Source: Ampelomyces quisqualis (lineage: Eukaryota > Ascomycota > Dothideomycetes > Pleosporales > Phaeosphaeriaceae). Taken from it: 64,000 nucleotides of DNA. Below, piece after piece: positions 56,366-64,000 of the stretch. The stretch is taken from positions 1,364,001 through 1,428,000 of the forward strand of contig JAGTXZ010000006.1 of assembly GCA_018398575.1 (NCBI GenBank), read 5' to 3'. The first letter of the stretch is position 1, and the number at the start of each line of letters is the position of its first letter. Made by a program: the position numbers and the translations under genes. The notes beneath the pieces are model-generated. The model searched no databases and was not told where the DNA came from. It saw only the letters and a program-made list of their open reading frames with translations.

Positions 56366-59300
56366 TTATACTTCGCCATCAGCAACGGCGAGGCGCTGCT
56401 TGGCAGTCTTCGCCTTCTTGCTGAGTCCCTTCTTTCCCTTCTTGCCTGATGCACCTGATGGTCCTTCCATGTTGGGAACAGGTGTAGCAGCACCGCTGGC
56501 TTTTGCGCTTTCGTCAAAGTGTCCTTCGCCTGCGTGTGCGTTAGTGAACCATGGTCAAACTAGTCCATTGTGGCAACTCACCCTCATGGTACATGTCGTC
56601 CAGGTTGGCCTCCACTCGCTTCTTCTTGCCGCGCTTCTTGCCAGGCGGAGCGTTCTTCTCTGCTTCAGCCAGCTCAGCCTCCTTCTTCTCAATCTCAGCG
56701 GCCTGCTCGTCGTCCACAAGCCACATGGCCATATCCTTGGTACGATTCTCACGAGATCGCGTGTTGAAGTCGACCTGTGCGCCGGCGCCTCCAGAGATGA
56801 CAACGCGTTGCACTTCTTCCTTCTGGAGCGCACGCTTGCGGATACGTTCTTCAATCGTACCACGGGTAATGAGACGGTACACGGTCACCTGTCGGGTTTG
56901 TCCAAGACGATGGGCACGATCCATGGCCTGCGAATCAATGGTGGGGTTCCAATCCGAGTCGTAGAAAATGACAGTGTCGGCAGACGTCAGGTTGATACCA
57001 AGACCACCAGCACGAGTAGAGAGGAGGAACACGAAGATGGAGGGGTCGCGCTGGAAGTCGGCAACGGTATCTCGACGATCCTCCAGCTTGGTAGATCCAT
57101 CCAGGCGGCAGTATTTGTAGTTTCGATAAGTCAAGTACTCTTCCATGAGGTCAATCATCCTGGTCATCTGAAAGTAGAGCAGAACACGATGATCGCCTGC
57201 CTTGAGCTCTTTGAGGAGGCCATCGAGTCGAGCAAGCTTGCCAGAGTCGGTGACGAAACGCGACATAGACGGAGCCTCAATGTGTGTATATCGCGTCCTG
57301 GCGTTTGTCGGCGAGGGCAATTTGTCGCGCACAGTAAGAGCCGCGCTTTCTGATTTGACCTCGAGGAGAGCTTGTTCCGACTTGTCCGAGATACCGTAAA
57401 GCACATTCCGGACAGATGGGTTGAAGAAGTCTCGCTGTTTCTCCGCCATGACACTTTGGCTAGCACAGTAGAGCTCTACTGGAGGCGCTGCTGCTCGTGG
57501 CTTGGCGCACGGCTCGATGACGTCCAGGCCTGTAAGCTCAAAAGAAGCTTGCGAGACGTTCAGGAGATTGCGCATATAGCCTTCCTCCGTCATTTCGGTC
57601 AGAGGAGCTCGGTCTTGGCGATGGGCAATCTTTAGCATGGAATGCTTCGGCTCGTACTGGTCGTTCTCATCATCATAGACCATGGCGTATTGACCGACCT
57701 TGTTTGGCTGAGAGCCAGCATCAAGTGCCCGCTGGAAAAGGTCGCTCTTAGCAATCTTGGATACCTCGGTCGCTGACAGATCAGTGAATCGAAGCCATGA
57801 GAAAGCATTCGCCTCGCGTACGGATAGTTCCACATTGTGAGGATTCCATATATTCATGAGGTTGTCCAAGTAGTGGCCGCGGAACCCAGCTTTCTCATTC
57901 TCCGGCCCGGCCATGTCGAGGCGGCCACCGTTCCTACCCACCAGTCGTGGAAGCGAATATTCGATCAAGTTGCGCGTAGTGTATCCGACCCTCACGTTTT
58001 GGCCTTCACGAAGGAAAGAAGGGGTCTCGGCAAAGGACGCGAACGAGAACGGGGACCAGGTGTCGGCTCGCTCGAACAGATCAGGGTGATTGCAGACCTT
58101 CCTGAACTGCATGACGAGGTTCATCAGGGTGGCACTGTCCTGGTCGTCGCCAACAGCCTTTTCGATCAGATCCATGATGCTAATCTTGTTGCGCAGATTG
58201 GCATAGTAGGCGCGTTGTCGGTACGTGAGGTCGCAATAAACGTCCAGTTCAATCTTGTCTCCCAGCTCCTTTTGCACGTGCTTCTTGACACGTCGTAACA
58301 TAAAGGGCTTCAAAATCATGTGCAGACGTCTCAGTTGGTCTTCGTTGAGCTTGGTGTTGCTCTGAGCGTGACTCTCAATGTCCTTTGAGAACCATTCACT
58401 GAATTCGTCGTGGGAATCGAACAAACTCGGCATGATGAAATGGAGGAGAGCCCACAGTTCCTGCATGTTGTTCTGAATGGGCGTACCGGTGAGAAGGAGT
58501 CGATTACGCGAGTGGAAATTCAAAAGACTCTTCCATCGAGAACTGTTGGATGACTTGATGGCCTGGGCTTCGTCAAGAATCATGTATTGCCAGCGCATTT
58601 TCTGGAAATACTGGGCGTCTTGAACGACCAGCTGATAAGAGGACACGACAACGTGGAAGGGCGAGTCTCGAGTGTAGGTGACGTGTTTCCGGTCCCAAAG
58701 CTTGCGCAAGACCTTTCGATCCTTGGCAGTACCCCAGTACGGAATTACGTTGAGATCAGGTACGAAGCGGGCGATTTCCTGTTGCCAATTGTGCAAAGTG
58801 GAAGCCGGGGCGATGACCAGGAAAGGGCCCCAAATGTTGTACCGTTCGGCGAGGTAGGCCATGACGGATATGGACTGGACCGTCTTCCCAAGACCCATTT
58901 CGTCGGCGAGAATACCGTTGATACCCTGTTCGTACAAGTTGACGAGCCAGTTGAGACCCTTGAGTTGGTACTCCTTGAGCGTGCAATCGAGTAGCTTGGG
59001 TTGTGGGATCCAGTCTTCCTTATTCTGCAGACCCGATGGATTCTGGAAGTTGAGCTCTCCGTCGTCTTCCTTGTCCTCGGGGTTATTGAATGCACGAGCC
59101 CGGTCTTGCGCTTCTTGGATGGCATGTTGCGCGTTGGCCATGGCGGCCGCGTTCAGTGCACTTTCGTCGTCATTGTCAAAGTCGAGATCCTCGAAATTGG
59201 TCACCTTTGCTGCAGGCTTCCCTTCCATGGCAGCCACGTTGATGCCAGAAGACCCCTCTTGCTCGGCTGGGGCACTCGCAATGGTCTCAGCATCGTCTGT

Positions 59301-61531
59301 GGATCTCTCAATCTCGGCTGTCCTTGCCTTCTTTCCGATGAAATGAGAGTACAGTTCCGTCTGAGAGATGAGGAAGTTGAGCTTGCGCTTTTGTCGGTTG
59401 GCTTCCCGCTCGGCTTCGACCTTTTTTGCATTTTCCAGCTCTTGTCGCTCTGCATTTTTACGAGACTCGCGCTCGTCGCGCTCGTTCCGCTTCCAAAAGG
59501 CAAGCATTTCACGCATGCCGCGCTTGGCCCTGGCTTGTGTGTCCTTTTGGTTCTTGTTGGTTCGCATCTGCCATCTCCGCGCCTCCTTGGCGGCCAATTG
59601 TGCGGTTTTGCGATGGTTGGACTGCTTTGTGGAGATGGAATTCTCCTTGATGCGTACGACCTTGGGCACATCCTTGCGGGCAAGGTCCTTGATGATTTGC
59701 GCGTACAGGTTGCGGTAAGCTGACGAGTCGTGCGATGTCGAAAAGCCGTTGGCCAGCTCCTCGGTGTAGCTGCGGTCTCGCAGCGATCCCAAGCGTGCTT
59801 CCTCGCGTGGGGCAATGTTCGGTAGCTCGTCGCCGCGGTCAATGGCGGCCTGTCCCGCAGCAGCAGCATCCTTCTCGGCTTGTTTTTGCTCCTTGCTCTT
59901 CTTAAGACGCCCGGTGGCACGATTGGCTTTCCGCTTACCACCGGTTCCAGGGTCGTCGTCGGCTTGGAATGAGCTCATTGTGCCTCCCTCGAGATTGGGA
60001 CCATGGGGCGTTGCTTCTCGCATGTCCTTGCTCGGGGCATTGCCTTGGAGTAGCTGGCTGGTGTTCTTGGCCTTGCGCTCGGCCTTTTGTGCAGCTGCGA
60101 GGTGTCGCTCTTTCTCTTCTTCGTTATCGGCCTGACCAGCCTTTGCGAGCGCTTCAGCACGTTTGGCCTCCTCGTTCTGGATCGTCTTCTCCCGTCTCCG
60201 CTTGCGCTGCATGTCCTTTTTGCGCTCCTTTTCTTCAGCAATTTCCTGGCTCTGGACCTGCTGCCAAGCATCACCCTCGTGTTCCAAGTGGTACGAATGT
60301 TTCGCATAGTCGCGGTGGGCGGCCAGTACGTCGTGGAAGCGCGTCAGTGTAGCGGTTCGTCGTTTCTGGACAGGTTAGTGGCATCATGGGTTGGATGGAG
60401 CGACAGCCTACCTTTCGCTTGGCAGTCTCTCCACTGATGACGTCGAGACGGCGCTTGAGGCTGCGTTGTGCCCACTCTTGGTGATGGAAAGGAGCGCCTG
60501 TCGCATGCATGTCGCTCATTTGCTTGGTTTCAATGTGCGCCAGGGCAGCGTCAATCTCAGCCTCGTCCGGGACTGGCAATTCGCAAGGCGGCGCCTCGGG
60601 CTGTGCTGCGCGTAGCAGGCCAGGCGGCTGCAAAGGCTCGTATGGAGGGCGATGAAGGGTGCGGTTGTCGGGCGGTGGCAAGTCGGCGGGCGCTGGTGAA
60701 GGCATGGGCTCCTGCTTGACGAAGTGGGGGTTCAGCGGCTGGGCCAGGCGGTCGTTGATGGACGGCAGTTGCGGTGGCTTTGGCGGCGGATCGTTGTCGG
60801 TGCCAGCAGACATGATGCTCGAGAGGGACATGGGGTCGGCGCGCGTCGGCGGCGGGGGCGGGGGCGGCGGCTGGGTGCTGGTGAGCAAGCTGCAGGGGGG
60901 ATGTTTGTCAATGTAGTACGCACCTCGTCCTTGATCGAAGGTCGCGTCGCATAGCTTGTTGGCGGCGGCTGCACGGCGCCTCGATGCATCGACTGGAAGA
61001 CGGACGGCGAGACGGGCGAGTGGGCCATGTGGTGCTGCGAGTGAGGGCGCTGCAGCGGCGAGTGGTGGGCATACGAGGGCGCGACGGGGGGGTGGTGGGC
61101 GTGTGGTAGGGGCGCGGCGGGCGAGTGGTGGGCGTGTGGTAGGGGCGCGGCGGGCGAGTGGTGGGCGTGTGGTAGGGGCGCGGCGGGCGAGTGGTGGGCG
61201 TGTGGTAGGGGCGCGGCGGGCGAGTGGGAGGGCTTGTCGTAGGGGCGCTGGGGCTCAGGGTCAGCTCGGCAGGGCGGCATGGAAAAAGAGTCGCGGGGAA
61301 GGGGAAGGGGAAGGGGAAGGGGCGTGTGGATGGACGCACCTGCGGGGGGCACTGGGTTCCATGGTCCGAGGTCGGGTCGTAGTACTTGGACGCGGCGCCG
61401 TCGCGCGGATAAAGGGCCGTGGCCATGGGCGGCAGCGCGGCGGCGGCGGTGGTCGTGGTGGTGGGCGACGGGGGCGACGGGGGCGCGCGGTGGTGTGGAT
61501 GGGCGCCCACGTCGTGGTTGTGGGCGGGCAT
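56366..61531 (-). CDS. ino80: Chromatin-remodelling ATPase Ino80
   Basis: The catalytic subunit of the INO80 nucleosome remodeller, which slides nucleosomes and edits H2A.Z. Five exons: 61531-61340, 61247-60924, 60870-60412, 60365-56582 and 56529-56366, giving about 1640 aa. The N-terminus is Pro/His/Ala-rich with four exact 11-residue repeats. The DBINO region follows (residues ~350-680, Lys/Glu-rich, with ELYSHFIGKK). The SNF2 ATPase domain has ADEMGLGKT near residue 815 and DEAQ near 920. A long insertion, characteristic of INO80, precedes the helicase-C half: STRAGGLGINL, DSDWNPTIDSQAMDRAHRLG near 1440-1480. The C-terminus is KKGKKG-rich. The exon 2/3 acceptor was chosen among three AGs by frame. 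Confidence 0.94.
61092..61223 (-). repeat. Four exact 33-bp tandem repeats inside ino80
   Basis: The unit encodes 11 residues (HHSPAAPLPHA in cyclic order). The four copies are identical at the DNA level, so the array is recent or actively homogenised. Confidence 0.93.
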
Positions 61532-61570
61532 TCTCTCTCTCTCGCTCTCTCTCGCTCTCTCTCGCTCTCG
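61531..61570. repeat. CTCTCTCTCG purine/pyrimidine array at the ino80 start
   Basis: Decameric CTCTCTCTCG units immediately before the ino80 ATG. On the sense (minus) strand this is a GAGAGAGCGA leader. Confidence 0.85.
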
Positions 61571-62092
61571 TCGTCGGCGGAGCGCCGCGGACGGATGGGG
61601 CGGGCGGGAGCAGAGGGCGTGTCTTCTCTCAGGCCGGGGCAGTGTGGGCGCAGGAATGCAGGCGCGCCGGCGAAACGGGACACGGGGCTGGTCAGCTCCT
61701 GCTTAGTGCGCCCGCGACGATGAGGTTGCAGAGCGTGCCGGACGGCGGCGACCACCTTGCGACCATCCTGCACCGCGCGACACGGCTGCCAGCTGGCGTG
61801 CACGCGAGCCACCCGCGGCACGTGACCGTGCAGGCTGCCCGTGTGTGTGTGCTTGTCGCCTGGCTGCCTTGGTCCCTCGCCTTGCCCGTCCACGTCCAGC
61901 CCGGCCAGCCCGTCCAGCCCGTCCCAGCTGCTTCCCGCTTCTCTACCAGGCGTCCATGCCCGCCCGCTACCGGCTTAGCGTGGCGCGTGCTGCACCTCGG
62001 TCGCGCTAAACCGCTTGGCATCAAATGTTCTCCGGCTCTTCTGCGCCCGCAACCGGCCCCCAGCAGAAACACCCGCACCGTCCGACACCGCC
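61532..62092. promoter_or_regulatory. Divergent promoter between ino80 and brx1
   Basis: 561 bp between the two start codons. The ino80 side is purine-rich in the ino80 sense direction. Long ORFs crossing it are GC-composition shadows. Confidence 0.6.
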
Positions 62093-63122
62093 ATGGCCGC
62101 CGTGTACAAGACCCTGTCCGGCTCCGACACCCTCGACAGGGAGCCCGGAGAGAGGCGCAACCGCCAGCGTGTTCTCATTCTGGTACGTCGGACGCTGGCC
62201 GACGCTGCGCTCCTGCTGATGACAGACAGAGTTCGAGAGGTGTCACGTTTCGACATCGCCATCTGCTGCAAGACCTCTACTCGTTGATGTCCGCGCTGCG
62301 CATCGCCTGTTCTCGTGTTCCCGCTGACGGTACTGCAGGCCCCACAGCCGCAAAGAGGCGAAGCTCGACACAAAGACCAAGCTCTACCAACTCAATGAAC
62401 TGGCCGAACTGTACAACTGCAACAACGTGCTCTTCTTCGAGGCCCGCAAAGGCAAAGATCTCTACTGCTGGATGTCGAAGCCGCCAAACGGCCCAACCGT
62501 GAAGATGCACCTGCAGAACCTGCACACCATGGAGGAGCTCAACTTCATCGGCAACTGCCTGAAAGGATCCCGCCCCATTCTCTCCTTTGACGCAGCCTTC
62601 GACAAGCAGCCGCACCTTCGCCTCATCAAGGAGCTCTTCACCCAAATCTTTGGCGTACCCAAGACGAGCCGAAAGGTCAAGCCATTCGTGGACCACGTCA
62701 TGGGCTTTACCGTCGCCCATGGCAAAATCTGGATCCGCGTCTTCCAGATCAACGAATCAGAGCCCGGAAAGAAGAAGGTGGCTGTAGATGGAGAAGAGAG
62801 GGAAGTTGACTCTGCGCCCAAGAAGAAGGGTGGAAAGACGGAATTCGACGTCAGCCTTGTCGAGATTGGCCCACGATTTGTCCTTACCCCCATTGTCATC
62901 CAAGAGTCAAGTTTCGGAGGCCCAATCATCTACGAAAACAAGGAATTCATATCACCCAACCAGATTCGTTCCGACCTGCGCAAATCCAAAGCAGGAAGGT
63001 TCAACAGGCGGACTGAAGCAACCCGGGACACGAGGATCAAGCGCGCGGACCTCGGTCTCACATCGCACGGTGGACGCAAGAAGGAGAAGGATCCACTCAG
63101 CGACCAGGTCTTGTTTGCATAA
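62093..63122 (+). CDS. brx1: Ribosome biogenesis protein Brx1 (Brix domain)
   Basis: A nucleolar factor for 60S subunit maturation that binds pre-rRNA with Ebp2. Three exons: 62093-62182, 62230-62288 and 62339-63122, giving about 310 aa. It starts MAAVYKTLSG. RQRVLIL|SSRGVTFRHRHLLQD crosses intron 1 into the Brix domain, with KLYQLNELAELYNCNNVLFF and GFTVAHGKIWIRVFQI. The tail (KEKDPLSDQVLFA) is basic. Exon 2 is only 59 nt and its donor GTCCGC is poor, but the junction SLM|PHSRKEAK matches the family and a GCTGAC branch site precedes the acceptor. An upstream in-frame ATG at 62015 would add 26 residues atypical of Brx1. Confidence 0.94.
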
Positions 63123-63839
63123 ACCTTGGTCACCGGGAAGTCCAAGCAACAAGGATGGCGTTCATAGGTGTACTGGGGCGGGAATTCTTGACACAATATC
63201 TCTCAATCAGACCGAATCATACCCAAAAGCTATCTACCAGTTGCCAACACGGACTTCCTTTGGAATCCCGCTTTCTCCCCCCCTGACATGTCGTGCCGTC
63301 ATCCACCGCTCACTAAACACATCTTCAACGTACCTTTGGACGTACAGGATGAGTAAACGGGTGTCGACAGCATTGAACACGTAGATTCCTGCAATGCTGC
63401 CGGCACGCTGGACACGGAGAGGAAAAGACAAGAGTTACTCCGCCAAGACTGCCGTGACGTTTGTGAACAGAGCATCTATCATCAAGGGGAGAAGACGGCG
63501 GCCCAACTAAAGAACTGTGCCTTATTCCAGGCACTGCGCACTTTCTGCGCATACTACGACGCGATTGGCGGTCGATGTATGCTACAATGTATCCATGCCC
63601 CTTGATCGTGATAGTAGGTACAAAGACGCGTGTGTGCTGATTCGTGCCGTTTAGCCAAGTCCAGAAAGAACTTTCTGCCCTTGCATGCCTTGTGGAATAG
63701 ATCTGAGCTCTTTGTAAGCCAGTTGCAAGCTAGTATTTGATACAGTCTGCTGAACTACAAAAGAAAATGCTAGGCTGGTACTACAGTGATGGAGAGTCCA
63801 ATATCAAGGCAATAAGGCATCAAGCTCAAAAGTCAAGGT
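63123..63839. other. 3' flank of brx1, no gene seen
   Basis: About 700 bp. Short minus-strand ORFs (63234-63431, 63325-63552) have no recognisable similarity. Confidence 0.4.
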
Positions 63840-63998
63840 TCATGGCAGTCTGTCCACGCCATGCTTCTTGACAATTATCGGCTTTGGGGTAAAATCAAGC
63901 CACTCAAGAAGAGCAAAGAGGACAAAGTCATCGTTTTGGATGTACCAATTGCAGTCGCCGACCTGGACGTAACTACGCTGTTCGACGACATCTCTTGA
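63840..63998 (-). CDS. 3' end of a gene truncated by the window edge
   Basis: The minus-strand frame from the window edge reads SRDVVEQRSYVQVGDCNWYI, then DDFVLFALLEWLDFTPKPII and VKKHGVDRLP, ending at TGA (63842-63840). The composition and the ordered hydrophobic/aromatic pattern look coding. The family is not recognised, and most of the gene would lie beyond 64000. Confidence 0.4.
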   Translation of the reverse strand, partial: SRDVVEQRSYVQVGDCNWYIQNDDFVLFALLEWLDFTPKPIIVKKHGVDRLP

Positions 63999-64000
63999 GT

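Noticed and set aside
59001..59723. 240-codon ORF antisense to ino80
   Set aside because: A shadow of a long conserved coding exon on the other strand.
61279..62502. 407-codon plus-strand ORF across the ino80/brx1 interval
   Set aside because: It is antisense to ino80 exon 1 and crosses brx1 introns in a wrong frame. GC-rich shadow.

Overview
The window is nuclear DNA of a filamentous ascomycete (Pezizomycotina, plausibly a dothideomycete; the class is inferred, not shown). Genes are dense and lie on both strands. Most carry short introns of about 45-130 nt with GT(A/G)-AG ends and CTNAC-like branch sites. The proteins (exocyst, Paf1 complex, HOPS/CORVET, striatin, TREX-2, INO80, Golgi sugar transporters) are typical fungal housekeeping proteins. 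There are no bacterial operons, CRISPR arrays or rRNA genes, and I found no convincing tRNA.

Left part, 0.8-12.1 kb: sec8 (minus) and ctr9 (plus) share a divergent promoter, followed by vps18 (plus). From 12.6 to 16.8 kb are a decayed cytochrome P450 and an unrecognised, highly charged protein gene with a Cys/His cluster, split by an in-frame stop. From 17.5 to 27.5 kb are the GDP-mannose transporter gene, a phosducin-like thioredoxin-fold gene, acireductone dioxygenase (methionine salvage), a low-complexity hypothetical gene, histone H2A.Z and a striatin-type WD40 scaffold.

Middle, 27.5-45.7 kb: a 2.2-kb gap between convergent genes that looks like a promoter and holds simple repeats; sac3 (mRNA export); a gene with the helical-bundle domain seen in YDR124W and the hrmA-associated cluster; a 2.8-kb gene-poor stretch; and an eight-exon MRP/ABCC transporter. 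From 45.7 to 54.5 kb the DNA looks accessory: a secreted GH18 chitinase, a gene fragment, a 1.5-kb ORF-poor AT-rich island with a 20-bp inverted repeat, a small uncharacterised gene, and a short glycine-rich ORF with an N-myristoylation/palmitoylation-like start.

Right part, 54.5-64 kb: an SLC35E3-like sugar-phosphate/nucleotide-sugar transporter, the chromatin remodeller ino80 (minus), divergent brx1 (60S ribosome biogenesis, plus), and the 3' end of a gene cut by the window edge. Functionally the housekeeping genes cover chromatin and transcription (ctr9, H2A.Z, ino80, sac3), membrane traffic (sec8, vps18) and Golgi glycosylation transport. H2A.Z and INO80 are functional partners in the family literature but lie 33 kb apart here.

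Most interesting non-gene signals: a 9-mer TACTCCGTA about 200-260 bp upstream of three unrelated genes in the same orientation relative to each gene; two GC-AG introns; three stop-free introns of 3n length; the stop-interrupted charged gene; and the acylation-motif glycine-rich peptide. Exon boundaries were deduced by eye from splice consensus, frame and family conservation, without transcript data.
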